Source of the DNA: Mucilaginibacter xinganensis | GTDB lineage: Bacteria > Bacteroidota > Bacteroidia > Sphingobacteriales > Sphingobacteriaceae | Reading direction: 5' to 3' | NCBI GenBank assembly: GCA_026225055.1 | Contig: JAMFSA010000179.1 | Coordinates: 1-64,000 of the forward strand | Length of the DNA stretch: 64,000 nucleotides | Part shown: positions 44,772-54,420 of the stretch, piece by piece | Layout: the number at the start of each line of letters is the position of its first letter | How positions within the stretch are numbered: position 1 is the stretch's first letter | Made by a program: the position numbers and the translations under genes | The notes under the pieces: generated by a model | Database searches by the model: none | Seen by the model: only the letters and a program-made list of their open reading frames with translations | Told to the model about the DNA's origin: nothing

Positions 44772-45392
44772 CTACGCCACATCCTTATTACTATTCAGCA
44801 GGGCTTCATAATCCTGCATGGTATTAATATCAATATTGCCCTGTTCAAACTCAATTTGTTCAATATCATCAGTATATTCATTTAATAGGGTTTGAATATC
44901 TTCGTCCCCCTTTAAAGCCAAAAGCGCGTCAAAATATTTTTTGCCAAATAATACTGGAACGCCAAGTGTATCGTGATAATGTGAGGCGACAATGCCTTTA
45001 TGCCCCTGTTTATATTGTTCAATAAGTTTGTTAAGCAGGGGGGATGAAACAAAGGGCTGATCGCACACGCAAATAATTATGCCGTATAGATAAGGGAATA
45101 TTTTATATAAGCCAGCTATTCCGCTGCTAATGGATGATGCTATGCCTGTTTCCCATTGCTCATTATAGATCACATGTACCGGTAACTGCCGCAGTTCAAC
45201 CTCAAGCAGATCGCGGTTGGCGCCGGTTACCACCATTGTTTTGTTATTAGTGGCCATATTGGCTTCGTCTACGGCGTGTTGTAAAAAACTTTTATTGTGA
45301 TACTTTATTAATTGCTTGGGTTGGCCCATCCTTGACGAGTTGCCCGCTGCCAAAATAACTAATCCGTAATTGTGCGTATAAAGTTGTTTCAT
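44772..45392 (-). CDS. MocA-like nucleotidyltransferase
   Basis: 206 aa from ATG 45392 (MKQLYTHNYGLVILAAG); a start 90 bp upstream adds 30 residues absent from the family. LAAGNSSRMGQPKQL is the nucleotide-binding loop and VCDQPFVS the metal/substrate loop of MobA/MocA-type enzymes, which transfer CMP or GMP to molybdenum cofactor. No molybdoenzyme or xanthine dehydrogenase gene is adjacent, so the acceptor is unproven. Confidence 0.82.
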   Translation of the reverse strand: MKQLYTHNYGLVILAAGNSSRMGQPKQLIKYHNKSFLQHAVDEANMATNNKTMVVTGANRDLLEVELRQLPVHVIYNEQWETGIASSISSGIAGLYKIFPYLYGIIICVCDQPFVSSPLLNKLIEQYKQGHKGIVASHYHDTLGVPVLFGKKYFDALLALKGDEDIQTLLNEYTDDIEQIEFEQGNIDINTMQDYEALLNSNKDVA

Positions 45393-45601
45393 GGAGTTCC
45401 TCACCTGCTCTGTTGATATTTGTAACGTTTTGATTGTAATTTTTAGTACGTCTATATCTAATGTTGGAACGATACGCAGCATGATTTGTTTAAAATATTT
45501 TCCCGAAATAGTCCCGATGCACCCTTTATGTTGGCTCGTTTACCCCTGTTTTCCCATTTTTTGTTTAATAGATTTGTATAAATCTATTGCAGATCAATAT
45601 T

Positions 45602-46162
45602 ATGGCAAAACTATCTGTATTTAATTTTACATCGCTTAATGGCTATTACAAAGGCTTAAATGGTGATATCAGTTGGCACAGGCATGGCACTGAGGAGGCT
45701 GAGTTTTCGGCTGAATCAATGCAAGCTAAAAATGTATTGCTTTTTGGCAGGATCACCTACGAAATGATGGTGAGTTTTTGGCCCACACCCATGGCACTGG
45801 AACAGGTGCCTAAACAAGCTGAAAGTATAAACGCTGCTGAAAAGATCGTTTTCTCAACCACACTACAAACAGCAAGCTGGAACAATACACGTGTTATCAA
45901 TGGCACTCTGGTTGATGAAATTAAAAAACTAAAGCAAGCATCAACAAATGATATGACCATTTTAGGTAGCGGCAGCATTGTAACCCAATGTGCCGATGCG
46001 GGATTAATTGATGAATACCAAATCATGCTTGATCCGGTTGTATTAGGCGATGGCGGTGTGATGTTCAAAGGTTTGAAACAAAAGCTTGATCTGGAGTTGC
46101 TATCGGTCAAAACATTCAAAAGCGGAACGGTGTTACTATCGTATAAGCCGAAGGAAAAGTAG
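45602..46162 (+). CDS. Dihydrofolate reductase-family (RibD C-terminal) protein
   Basis: 186 aa from ATG 45602; a TTG 15 bp upstream is not needed. SVFNFTSLNGYYKG is the family start, VLLFGRITYEMM and GSGSIVTQC are the NADPH-binding segments of the RibD-C/YyaP group. These small reductases act on pterin-like substrates, mostly unknown. Single gene followed by a repeat region. Confidence 0.85.
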   Translation: MAKLSVFNFTSLNGYYKGLNGDISWHRHGTEEAEFSAESMQAKNVLLFGRITYEMMVSFWPTPMALEQVPKQAESINAAEKIVFSTTLQTASWNNTRVINGTLVDEIKKLKQASTNDMTILGSGSIVTQCADAGLIDEYQIMLDPVVLGDGGVMFKGLKQKLDLELLSVKTFKSGTVLLSYKPKEK

Positions 46163-46199
46163 TTATTCTTTTACCGTTGGATAACGGAAAATAGTGGGT

Positions 46200-46318
46200 A
46201 AGCAGGCGTAGTGCGGCGAAGTTTGCGTTAGGGATTGAAACGGATACCAGCCTCGCGCCTAAGGCCTGCAGGCGTATGAGTGAAAAGCCCGGCCGAAGGC
46301 AACGCCCTCATACATAAC
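46200..46318. repeat. Repeat element, CGAAGTTTGCGTTAG family
   Basis: Carries CGAAGTTTGCGTTAG and a GC-rich stretch with CCGGCCGAAGGCAACGCCC, in the same order as the left half of 54421-54630. Non-coding. Confidence 0.55.
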
Positions 46319-46453
46319 GTATAATACACCCCTGATCCCTCTCAAGAGAGAACTATGGTGCAGATTCCGTGACCCAGCCCGTCTACACCATAAATAAAGC
46401 GGAGGCAAATGAATAATATATATATAACATCTACACACTTAAATTTAAATATC

Positions 46454-46834
46454 ATGTTCACACACACAAAGGCATTTAGTAGTTTTTCGGTTAATGATAT
46501 AGCAAAGGCAAAGGAATTTTACGGGCAAACACTGGGTTTGGGTGTGAGCGAGGAGATGATGGGGCTGCTTAACCTGCATATTGAAGGGAATAATAATAAG
46601 ATTTTAATATATCCAAAGCCTAATCATACCCCTGCAACCTATACCATACTTAATTTTCCGGTTGCTGATGTGGAAAAGGCAGTTGACGAATTAACTGCTA
46701 AGGGCATCAGTTTTGAGCATTATGATATGGGCCAGTTAAAAACGGATGAAAAGGGGATAGCCCGTTTTCCCGGTATAACGCAGGCCTGGTTTAAAGATCC
46801 GGCAGGTAATATCCTTTCATTGATAAATTCATAA
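46454..46834 (+). CDS. VOC (glyoxalase/bleomycin-resistance fold) protein
   Basis: 126 aa from ATG 46454; an upstream ATG at 46409 would add 15 residues of low complexity. One VOC fold of paired beta-alpha-beta units: [19 protein letters not shown] at the start and [13 protein letters not shown] at the end. Family members bind metal and small ligands, with functions from resistance to isomerisation. No specific role can be read. Confidence 0.82.
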   Translation: MFTHTKAFSSFSVNDIAKAKEFYGQTLGLGVSEEMMGLLNLHIEGNNNKILIYPKPNHTPATYTILNFPVADVEKAVDELTAKGISFEHYDMGQLKTDEKGIARFPGITQAWFKDPAGNILSLINS

Positions 46835-46901
46835 AAATTAAAAGGGATAGAACATGTTGATAATTATATAGTTATCTTTATGGCTATAAACTCTTATCAC
46901 T

Positions 46902-47453
46902 ATGACAACTTCATCTGAAATAGTAAGTGACATCAAGCATTGGTGGCTGTTTTTACTGCGCGGTATATTGTTCATATTACTGGGTATATATATGATTAAT
47001 ACGCCTTTGGTAACCCTTGTGGTGCTCAGTGTGCTTTTTGGGATAGTAATAGTTTTCGGTGGTATTACCGAGCTTGTACATGCTTATGTAAACCGTTATG
47101 TAGTAGGCTGGAGCTGGCGTTTTCTATTAGGGCTGATAGATGTGGCCCTGGGCTTTATACTTATTTTCGATATTAAATTAAGTATATCCGTATTACCGTT
47201 TGCGGTAGGGTTGTGGTTCCTGTTCAGAGGGTTTTCACTGTTTAGCTTTGCCAGTGTAATGCGCCGTTCGGGCTGGATGCTGCTGTCGGGCGTAATAATT
47301 GTTTTATTTGCGCTGTTAGTTATGTTTAACCCCGCCTTTGGCGCTATGACCATTGTACTATGGGCCGCTTCGGCCTTTATTATAACAGGTATAGTTAATG
47401 TGATTCTATCTTTCAGACTGAGAAAAGTTAATGAGATCTTAGTAAAACGATAG
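46902..47453 (+). CDS. HdeD-family (DUF308) membrane protein
   Basis: 183 aa with six hydrophobic helices in two or three paired repeats. HWWLFLLRGILFILLG opens the family, and GWMLLSGVIIVLFALLVMFNP is the repeated unit. HdeD-like proteins take part in acid or envelope stress in E. coli; the mechanism is unknown. Single gene; the gene after it is on the opposite strand. Confidence 0.85.
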   Translation: MTTSSEIVSDIKHWWLFLLRGILFILLGIYMINTPLVTLVVLSVLFGIVIVFGGITELVHAYVNRYVVGWSWRFLLGLIDVALGFILIFDIKLSISVLPFAVGLWFLFRGFSLFSFASVMRRSGWMLLSGVIIVLFALLVMFNPAFGAMTIVLWAASAFIITGIVNVILSFRLRKVNEILVKR

Positions 47454-47531
47454 TAAATAGAATCAGGAATTAAGATATAAGAGTCATGACTTGATTATCT
47501 TGACTCAAGAGCTGACAATAATAATTTTTCT

Positions 47532-47855
47532 TTACGATGCCTTAGCCAATAACGCCCTTGTATTAGGGGTGTATAGCACAAGCGCCTGGCTGGTTTTTTT
47601 AACCTGATCGCGCTGGGTAAACTTATCTTTTAATTGTTGAAAAAGATTAAAGCTAAGCATATCAGCCATGGGAATAGCATTCCCTTTTGCTGCACGCGGA
47701 TGCATTACTAAATCACCGGTTTTCACTTTAAGGTTAAAATGATTGATATGGGTAAGACCTGTTTTGGTGTCAGTATCAAATATTACAAAGGTATCAATAC
47801 GGTTGCCTTCGCTATCGGTATAAATAACCAGGTCGTTTTCTTTATAAGTATTCAT
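47532..47855 (-). CDS. Hypothetical protein
   Basis: 107 aa, soluble. A beta-rich N-terminal part (about 1-55: VIYTDSEGNRIDTFVIFDTD...LTHINHFNLKV) and a helical basic C-terminus. I recognise no family, though it looks like small Bacteroidota proteins of unknown role. Convergent with HdeD. Confidence 0.6.
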   Translation of the reverse strand: MNTYKENDLVIYTDSEGNRIDTFVIFDTDTKTGLTHINHFNLKVKTGDLVMHPRAAKGNAIPMADMLSFNLFQQLKDKFTQRDQVKKTSQALVLYTPNTRALLAKAS

Positions 47856-48079
47856 ATGATGGTCTGTGTTTTTTAATGAAAAAACGCAATAATCGGTCCA
47901 AATGTGCCCTGATTGACTTATTTAGGTGTTTTTGGAGATAAATGCCTGTTTTAAAGATGGATATTTATGGATTGTAACAGTTTTTTTGCCTTGAAGAAAG
48001 GGTAGGTGAATAATTTATGAAGTCTGTGGTGGTCAGGTGGTGTGCTGATATGAATACAGGAGAAACAAAATGAATGCTT

Positions 48080-48122
48080 ATTGCTGCCGCGGGTTACGCT
48101 ACGCTAAACCCGCGGCAGCAAT
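48080..48122. repeat. GC-rich hairpin with 16-bp arms
   Basis: ATTGCTGCCGCGGGTT (48080-48095) pairs exactly with AACCCGCGGCAGCAAT (48107-48122) around an 11-nt loop. No T-run. Placed upstream of the minus-strand gene at 47532 and just past the 3' end of the next. Confidence 0.7.
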
Positions 48123-48129
48123 ATAACAA

Positions 48130-48654
48130 CTACGCCATTCCCACTGTACCATCTGGTTTTGATTTTTTACCGGAGCGTATTTTTATAACCTGATAAACAA
48201 CACCAATTATATAAAGTACAAAGAATATCAATAGCCCTGTTTGTATAACAGGTGCGTTTGGTCCATCGGCAATGGGGTGACTGATGGGTAGCCTTGTTAA
48301 ACTTTCAACCGTTGTAGGTACCATGGAAAGGAATATGGTTGTTGAAAGGGCTATGGTTTGTACATAATCAGCACCTTTACCCAGGAATTTTATTGACTTA
48401 GCGTAAAGGCCAATTGGTATCAATACCAATATTAGTATTGCCAAACTATGCGCCGGGGTAAAGTGCCCGGTTTTCATGATCGGCAATGAGGTTAAACAGG
48501 CGGCAACCGTAAAATAGATATATAGTTTACCCATTGTGTTTTTAGGGTTGATCTTACCATCGCGCAGCAAGGCAATAACAGCGAAAATGATGGCGAGCAC
48601 ACTGATGGCAGTGTGTATTATTCCAAGTACGGAAAGGTGGTTAGGCGTAATCAT
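48130..48654 (-). CDS. Hypothetical five-span membrane protein
   Basis: 174 aa with five hydrophobic helices (about 8-28, 43-60, 71-88, 100-118 and 138-158) and a basic cytoplasmic tail. MITPNHLSVLGIIHT opens it, with the loop KNTMGKLYIY. No known family. Single gene. Confidence 0.65.
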   Translation of the reverse strand: MITPNHLSVLGIIHTAISVLAIIFAVIALLRDGKINPKNTMGKLYIYFTVAACLTSLPIMKTGHFTPAHSLAILILVLIPIGLYAKSIKFLGKGADYVQTIALSTTIFLSMVPTTVESLTRLPISHPIADGPNAPVIQTGLLIFFVLYIIGVVYQVIKIRSGKKSKPDGTVGMA

Positions 48655-48773
48655 GCGGCAATAAGTTTAAGGGTTAACAGAAAATGTTCATCTAAATATT
48701 AGAAAAAATATCCTGTTAACCAAATATCATGCAGACAATCACCTCGTTACATACTTTCAGGAAATAAAAATAA

Positions 48774-50327
48774 TTATTTAGTAGAAAAACTTTCCAGTAA
48801 AATATAGCGTGCTGTATTTGTTACCGGCGTTAGCTGACTGTTCACATCAATCACCATTGTTTTTGGGTTCGCGTTATCCAGTTTATCCCATTGCGGTAGA
48901 CCGCCACCATTTGGATTGCCTGTTTCTATAAAATTGGCAAAGTAGGTCTGCATGGTTTCCGATACTTTATAGTCATCGGGCGTCCATGCGTAAACTTTGT
49001 TGGTAGATAGATTGCCCAACGCGTATTCAATTTCTGATGCATGTGATGCACCCATCGATTTGCCATTACCCTGCCCGTTCACCATTGGCGGCCTTTTCTT
49101 TGAGAACAGGTAACGGTAAACAGGCTTACCGCTGGTCCGGTTTTGTACATCGGTAAATTTCCAGGTGGCAAACACTATAAAACGATCTGAGGCCAGGTCG
49201 GTTGCGGCCTGAGCTACATCGGCATCAGTTGCTGCGGGATAGGCTTTAAATACGACATCGGCTTTATCGTTATATAGTTTTTGCAGTGCCTTTTTATAAT
49301 TGTCGACTGTAAGTGAATCATTGCCTAAAACAGAATGATATTCTACTTCGGCAGAGTTCCAGCCGGCTAATAACGGCACGTGCATTTGTTTGCCTGCATC
49401 AAAAATAGCCTGTGGCATTTCAGGTAAGAAATAGCCGTCGACAGTAGTAGAAAAGTGTGTAAACCCTGCCAATTGCATTAACTTATCGGCAGATATCTTG
49501 CGTAGATCATCCAGTGAAGTTGCGCCTACTTTTTGCGCGAACTTTACTCCTGTTTGCTCAACATCTGCCAATGGCGCAGGAGATAAGTTGCCCAGTACCG
49601 CGCCGCTTTCACCAATTGCACCTCTGAATAATCCTTTCGACAACGGTGATGCCACCTGTGCCGATACCGACATAGAACCCGCCGATTCACCAGCAATAGT
49701 TACCTTATCAGGATCGCCCCCAAAGGCCGCAATATTTTTTTGCACCCATACCAATGCCGCGTGCTGATCCATCAGCCCATAATTACCTGATGAATGGTGC
49801 GGTGATTCTTTGGTTAATTCCGGATGGGCGAAGAAACCGAAAATGCCCAGGCGGTAATTAATAGTTACGGTAACAAGTCCTTTTTTAGCCAGTGCTTCGC
49901 CATCATAACGGTATTCTGAGCCATCGCCTGCTGAAAAGCCCCCGCCATAAAAATATACCAATACGGGCAGTTTTTCTTTGGGTGATTTAGCCGAGGTCCA
50001 CACATTCAGGTATAAACAGTCCTCACTTTTACCATCACTCCTGAACATCATGTCGCTATAAATAGGTGCCTGCATAGCCTGCGGCCCGAAATGATCGGCA
50101 ACACGTACGCCTGCCCAGTCTTTAGGTGGCTGCGGTTCTTTCCAGCGCAGATCTCCAACAGGCGGTTGCGCAAAGGGGATACCTTTAAATGAATGTATGC
50201 CACTGGCTTCAACAACGCCTTGTAATAATCCGTTACTTATTTTAACCTGTGTGGTGTTACCGGTTTGTGCAAAAGAAAAAGCTGTTCCGCCAACGGTGGC
50301 AAGCAATAGTAAGATGACTTTCTTCAT
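48774..50327 (-). CDS. Secreted carboxylesterase type B
   Basis: 517 aa from ATG 50327 (signal peptide MKKVILLLLATVGG, cleavage near FSFAQ); an upstream start adds 14 residues. FGGDPDKVTIAGESAGS gives the nucleophile Ser215, YGGGFSAGDGS the oxyanion hole, and GASHASEIEY the likely catalytic His. Typical para-nitrobenzyl-esterase size. Likely hydrolyses acyl or aryl esters in the periplasm. A large repeat lies upstream. Confidence 0.9.
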   Translation of the reverse strand: MKKVILLLLATVGGTAFSFAQTGNTTQVKISNGLLQGVVEASGIHSFKGIPFAQPPVGDLRWKEPQPPKDWAGVRVADHFGPQAMQAPIYSDMMFRSDGKSEDCLYLNVWTSAKSPKEKLPVLVYFYGGGFSAGDGSEYRYDGEALAKKGLVTVTINYRLGIFGFFAHPELTKESPHHSSGNYGLMDQHAALVWVQKNIAAFGGDPDKVTIAGESAGSMSVSAQVASPLSKGLFRGAIGESGAVLGNLSPAPLADVEQTGVKFAQKVGATSLDDLRKISADKLMQLAGFTHFSTTVDGYFLPEMPQAIFDAGKQMHVPLLAGWNSAEVEYHSVLGNDSLTVDNYKKALQKLYNDKADVVFKAYPAATDADVAQAATDLASDRFIVFATWKFTDVQNRTSGKPVYRYLFSKKRPPMVNGQGNGKSMGASHASEIEYALGNLSTNKVYAWTPDDYKVSETMQTYFANFIETGNPNGGGLPQWDKLDNANPKTMVIDVNSQLTPVTNTARYILLESFSTK

Positions 50328-50463
50328 GAGGTATAATGGTTTATAAAGGATTTGAGTTGATAGGCTCATTACAAATTTAATGTTTAAGAGTAATGGTATT
50401 TTAACAAATTATGGTAGTAATAGATTTATTACGGAAGGGAATTGAAGATAAGAAGGGTCTGAG

Positions 50464-50765
50464 CGATTCCCTCCTTGGGAGCTACTGTGTGGACACATCT
50501 TTTTGAATAAAATTGGTTTGCAGATCCACTCCGTTAGGAGTGAAATATTGGTAGAAATTATATACGAAGGATCTTTTTCGCTCCGTTAGGTGCGATATTA
50601 TTGGACCATGTATTAAAAACAGGTATGAGTGGACTAAAAGCGGTTATGTTATGTACCTACGGCACATACAAACATTTCAAACCTGTTTTTCTACCAATAT
50701 ATAACCCCTACGGGGTTTAAGGAACAATTTGTACACACACACAGTAGCCCCTGGGGAGGGAATTG
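50464..50765. repeat. ~300-bp nested inverted-repeat element
   Basis: Terminal arms: ATTCCCTCCTTGGGAGCTAC (from 50467) mirrored by GTAGCCCCTGGGGAGGGAAT (to 50762). Inside are GGTAGAAA / TTTCTACC, AAAAACAGGT / ACCTGTTTTT, and two CTCCGTTAGG motifs. Fills much of the 769-bp gap before the MFS gene. Non-coding. Confidence 0.75.
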
Positions 50766-50780
50766 AAAAAGAATTTCCCC

Positions 50781-50930
50781 AACCCTCTTTGTGGCTTGCC
50801 GCAAAGAGGGTGATCCAGCGCAGGGTAGATCGGGTGAGTTAAAATATGCAAGCGGACACTATCGCAGAGCTAACTCACCCCGACTTCGTTACACTCGTCG
50901 CCCCTCTCTCCGCTGCGCGCAAAGAGGGTT
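50781..50930. repeat. Repeat element, GACCCTCTTT/GGTGAG family
   Basis: Left arm 50781-50840 and right arm 50871-50930 are inverted, with AACCCTCTTTG / CAAAGAGGGTT at the edges and GGGTGAGTTA / TAACTCACCC inside. Confidence 0.7.
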
Positions 50931-51096
50931 TGTTTTTCTTGCTACCTCTCTACCGCAAGCGCAAAGAAGGTATGGAAGATGATATGATTACTCCCAGCCC
51001 CGTGGTCGGTGTCCTCACCCGACTACTAATACATTACTCCCAACAAACATTTATCCCATCTAATTGCTTTACTTTTATCTTGGTAAGCACAATTTT

Positions 51097-52638
51097 ATGG
51101 GTACAGTAGCGCTGCGCAGTACTGCAGGTAAATGGGTTATGGTTTCGGCCATACTGGCTTCGGCTATGGCATTTATTGATAGTACGGCGCTTAACGTAGT
51201 GCTGCCATCACTGCAAAAAAGCCTGCAAGCTACCGGTGCTGATCTGTTCTGGATACTGAATGCTTACCTGTTGATGCTGGCTTCGCTCATATTGATCGGA
51301 GGCTCATTGGGCGATAAACTGGGGCGCAAAAAGGTATTTATGGCCGGTATATTAATTTTTATAGCCGGCTCGGCAGCTTGCGGCTTATCACCGGGAGTAA
51401 CATTATTAATCGTTTTCAGGATCATACAGGGCATTGGCGGGGCTTTAATGATCCCGGGCAGCCTGTCGCTCATCTCATCATCTATAAATGAACAGGAGCG
51501 GGGTAAGGCTATTGGTACATGGTCGGCATTTACAACGGTGGTAACTATGGGCGGCCCTGTATTGGGTGGTGCTTTGGGAGATGCGGGTTTATGGCGGTAT
51601 ATCTTTTTTATAAACGTACCCATAGGCCTTGCTGCACTGCTAATGCTCTGGCTCAAAGTAAAAGAAAGCCGGGATGAAACCAGGGATCACTCTTTGGATC
51701 TTCCGGGCGCAATTACCATAGCATTAGGTCTGGCTTCTATAACCTTTGGTTTTTTGCGTATTCCAGCTGTTGGCCTGGCTAACTGGCAGGTATATACTAC
51801 GCTAAGTGCCGGGGTATTGCTGCTGATAGCTTTTGTAATTAATGAAGCCAAAAGCAAACACCCCATGATGCCTTTGCAATTGTTTGCAAACGCGACCTTC
51901 AGTGGTGCAAATTTGCTTAGCTTTTTCCTATACGCAGGGTTGGGCGCAGGTATGCTATTTCTCTCGCTGAATATGGTGCAGGTGCAGGGGTATAGTCAGC
52001 TGCAATCGGGGCTGACCTTTTTGCCTTTTACCATCATGATGATATCCCTGGCACGCTTTGCAGGCACACTTGCCGATAAATATGGCCCGAGGCTATTGCT
52101 CATTATAGGGCCAGCCGCGGCAGGGGCGGGCTTGCTCATTTTATCTTTCATAAAACAAACCAACGGTCCTGCGGATTACTGGACAACCTTTTTTCCGGGA
52201 GTAATTGTATTCGGATTAGGTATGTCATTTACCGTTGCTCCTTTAACCACGGCGGTAATGGGTTCGGTAAGCGAGCATTTTTCGGGGACGGCATCTGGCG
52301 TAAATAACGCGGTTACACGTATAGCCAACGTGTTTGCCAATGCCATTTTCGGCGCGCTGGCGGTGCTGTTTTTTACGGGCGCGTTGCAGCATAAGTTAGC
52401 AGAAGTTAAGCTAAAAGCACAGGAAAAGCAGGAAGTATTGGCACAAGCTGCCGATCTGGGTAATGCCAAAGTACCTTCCGATATTCAATTAGCTGAAAAG
52501 GCAGCTATTGGAAAATATTATCACGAAAGTTTTATCACTGCTTATGCCAATATTATGCGTATATCGGCGGCACTTGGTTTTTTGGGCTCGCTGATGGCGG
52601 TTATCTTTATTAAAAACAGCGCCGTTAAGAAAGAGTGA
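51097..52638 (+). CDS. MFS multidrug exporter (EmrB/QacA, DHA2 family)
   Basis: 513 aa from ATG 51097; an upstream ATG at 51064 would add 11 residues. About 14 membrane spans. FIDSTALNVVLPSLQ (motif D-like in span 1) and GGSLGDKLGRKKVF (motif A) are the DHA2 signatures, with GPVLGGALG (motif C) later. Proton-driven drug efflux is likely; substrate unknown. The final residues are basic. No regulator gene adjacent. Confidence 0.9.
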   Translation: MGTVALRSTAGKWVMVSAILASAMAFIDSTALNVVLPSLQKSLQATGADLFWILNAYLLMLASLILIGGSLGDKLGRKKVFMAGILIFIAGSAACGLSPGVTLLIVFRIIQGIGGALMIPGSLSLISSSINEQERGKAIGTWSAFTTVVTMGGPVLGGALGDAGLWRYIFFINVPIGLAALLMLWLKVKESRDETRDHSLDLPGAITIALGLASITFGFLRIPAVGLANWQVYTTLSAGVLLLIAFVINEAKSKHPMMPLQLFANATFSGANLLSFFLYAGLGAGMLFLSLNMVQVQGYSQLQSGLTFLPFTIMMISLARFAGTLADKYGPRLLLIIGPAAAGAGLLILSFIKQTNGPADYWTTFFPGVIVFGLGMSFTVAPLTTAVMGSVSEHFSGTASGVNNAVTRIANVFANAIFGALAVLFFTGALQHKLAEVKLKAQEKQEVLAQAADLGNAKVPSDIQLAEKAAIGKYYHESFITAYANIMRISAALGFLGSLMAVIFIKNSAVKKE

Positions 52639-52641
52639 TAT

Positions 52642-53286
52642 TTAATTAGTGATAAACGGCAGGTTCGCGTTTTTGTAAGCGGGTTTTTGCAGTTCTGCTT
52701 TCAGGTTTTTAAATATCTGCATCGGGCCTTCGGTAGCGAACATATTAATAAGCCATACAGGCAGGTCGCCTCCCGGATCAACATGTAAACTGTATTCAAT
52801 TTTTATCTGGCCGTTGCCTAACGGGGTTATTACCCACTTACCGTTAGAGTGGCTTATACGTACTATCTTATCTTTTTGCGGTACAAGGTCGTTTACCACC
52901 GGGCCATCGACGGTCACAATTTTAGTGTCCGGGTCTTGTGTAACTATTAAGTGCGATACAAAATCCCTGTTCTCAGCAGGCCATGGTAAGGTTACTTCTG
53001 AATAGTAATATAATTCCGATGGTGAAACCTGCTTAACCAATGCACATGATTTAGTATGATATACCCATTCAGGTGCATTCTTGATATCCATTAAAATAGT
53101 AACCAACTGTGAAGCTGTCGCGGTAACCTCGCATTCTACCTTAATGGCCTTTATTTTTGAATCGGGTACAACGCTGGTGTATATTTTTATGCCATCCTTC
53201 TCGGTATTCAATTTCCAGTCAATACCAGCTGAAGCAGGTATCACTTTAAAGAATAATAAAAGAAATATGAATAATACTTTATACAT
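52642..53286 (-). CDS. Secreted START-domain protein
   Basis: 214 aa from ATG 53286; an upstream start adds MCALLII. Signal peptide MYKVLFIFLLLFFKV (cleavage near ASAG). WKLNTEKDGIKIYTSVV and the EWVYHTKSC, PWPAENRDFVSH segments are typical START lipid-binding domain parts. Likely binds a lipid or sterol-like ligand in the periplasm. Only 3 bp from the end of the convergent MFS gene. Confidence 0.82.
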   Translation of the reverse strand: MYKVLFIFLLLFFKVIPASAGIDWKLNTEKDGIKIYTSVVPDSKIKAIKVECEVTATASQLVTILMDIKNAPEWVYHTKSCALVKQVSPSELYYYSEVTLPWPAENRDFVSHLIVTQDPDTKIVTVDGPVVNDLVPQKDKIVRISHSNGKWVITPLGNGQIKIEYSLHVDPGGDLPVWLINMFATEGPMQIFKNLKAELQKPAYKNANLPFITN

Positions 53287-53399
53287 TATAATGAGTAAGG
53301 CGCACAAAAATAATAAATGCTACAGTGTAACAACGCGTAATATATGTTAGTCAAACAAATATTACTTTCAAATTAATAAACATTAATAATTATAAAGTC

Positions 53400-53684
53400 A
53401 TGGGAGCGAAAGAATCATTCAGTATAAATGGCGAGAACCTGCTTAAAAAAGTGAAGGAGCTGATAGCCGAAGGAAATATAAAAAAGATAACTATCTCCGA
53501 TAAATCGGGTAAGGAACTGGCATCCTTCCCGCTAACTTTTGGCGTAGTGGGCATATTGCTGATGCCTATGATGGCAGCCATTGGCGCTATCGCAGCCCTG
53601 GTTACGGAGTGTACCATCACTGTAGAAAGGCACGATGATGAGGCAGGTGCTGATACGCGGCATGCAGATACAGGGCACGCCTAA
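53400..53684 (+). CDS. DUF4342-domain protein
   Basis: 94 aa. GAKESFSINGENLLKKVKEL is the DUF4342 opening; VRRI-like KKITISDKSGKEL and a hydrophobic helix FGVVGILLMPMMAAIGAIAALV follow, with a His/Asp-rich tail. The family is of unknown function and possibly membrane-linked. Followed by a bidirectional terminator. Confidence 0.8.
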   Translation: MGAKESFSINGENLLKKVKELIAEGNIKKITISDKSGKELASFPLTFGVVGILLMPMMAAIGAIAALVTECTITVERHDDEAGADTRHADTGHA

Positions 53685-53687
53685 ACA

Positions 53688-53724
53688 AAAAACTCCTGTT
53701 GGTATAGCCAACAGGAGTTTTTAT
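53688..53724. terminator. Bidirectional terminator between DUF4342 and ferritin
   Basis: AAAAACTCCTGTTGG (53688-53702) pairs with CCAACAGGAGTTTTT (53708-53722) around TATAG; A-run and T-run on both sides. Confidence 0.88.
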
Positions 53725-53741
53725 AGTATTACAGTTGTAAT

Positions 53742-54293
53742 TTATGGTTTTTCAACAGTTACATCCTGTGCTAACACAGCATCATCAGGTGTTTTAGCTA
53801 AGTCCAGGTCAAGCGTATAAAGCGCATCAGGGTTAGCATTTTCGCCACCGGCCACTTTAATTTTCGATAACAGGTCCATTGCCAGTGTTTCTTCTTCTGT
53901 TTGTTCTTTCACAAACCATTGTAAAAAGTTCCATGTGGCCCAGTCTTTTTCTTCAAGGCTCATGTTCACAATGTTGTAAATGGAGGTGGTGTTTTCTACT
54001 TCGTATTTAAATACTTTTTCAAAGCAATCATTAACACTTGTTGGGTCATCGCCGGGGGCAGGTATGGCGGTCACAACCACTTTAGCGCCCCTTTTCAAAA
54101 TGTACTCCAAAAATTTCATCATATGGTTGCGTTCCTCATTGGCATGCCTGAAAAGGAAATTCGCAATGCCGTCGTACCCTTTATCGCTCGCCCATGAGGC
54201 ATAAGCCAGGTAGATTTGTGAGTTATGCGCCTCATTAGTCATCTGGGCATTTAAGGCAGCTGCAAGTGTGGGTGATAGTCTGTTTGTGTCCAT
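53742..54293 (-). CDS. Non-haem ferritin
   Basis: 183 aa. Ferritin-like four-helix bundle with ferroxidase residues Glu21, Glu54, His57 and further Glu in EQTEEE. It stores iron as a 24-mer. The C-terminal 20 residues are acidic and Pro-containing. Together with the Dps at 18888, the window has two iron-sequestration genes at different loci. Confidence 0.9.
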   Translation of the reverse strand: MDTNRLSPTLAAALNAQMTNEAHNSQIYLAYASWASDKGYDGIANFLFRHANEERNHMMKFLEYILKRGAKVVVTAIPAPGDDPTSVNDCFEKVFKYEVENTTSIYNIVNMSLEEKDWATWNFLQWFVKEQTEEETLAMDLLSKIKVAGGENANPDALYTLDLDLAKTPDDAVLAQDVTVEKP

Positions 54294-54354
54294 AATTCGA
54301 TAACTAAAATTTAAGATAAAAGTTTGAGGGAGGGATGTTTTTTGTTTCGGAGCT

Positions 54355-54413
54355 TACCCTCTTTACCGCTTGCGGTAGAGAGGGTGATCCAGCGTAGCGT
54401 AGATCGGGTGAGT
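54355..54413. repeat. Repeat element, GACCCTCTTT/GGTGAG family
   Basis: ACCCTCTTTACCGC pairs with GCGGTAGAGAGGGT, then AGCGTAGCGTAGATCGGGTGAG. Directly joins the next repeat. Confidence 0.65.
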
Positions 54414-54420
54414 CGGCGGA

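Noticed and set aside
44772..45482. The longer 236-aa form of the MocA-like protein
   Set aside because: The extra 30 residues are not part of the family; ATG 45392 gives a start that matches the fold.
50791..51109. Short reading frames before the MFS gene
   Set aside because: They run across inverted repeats and have no protein-like composition or start context.
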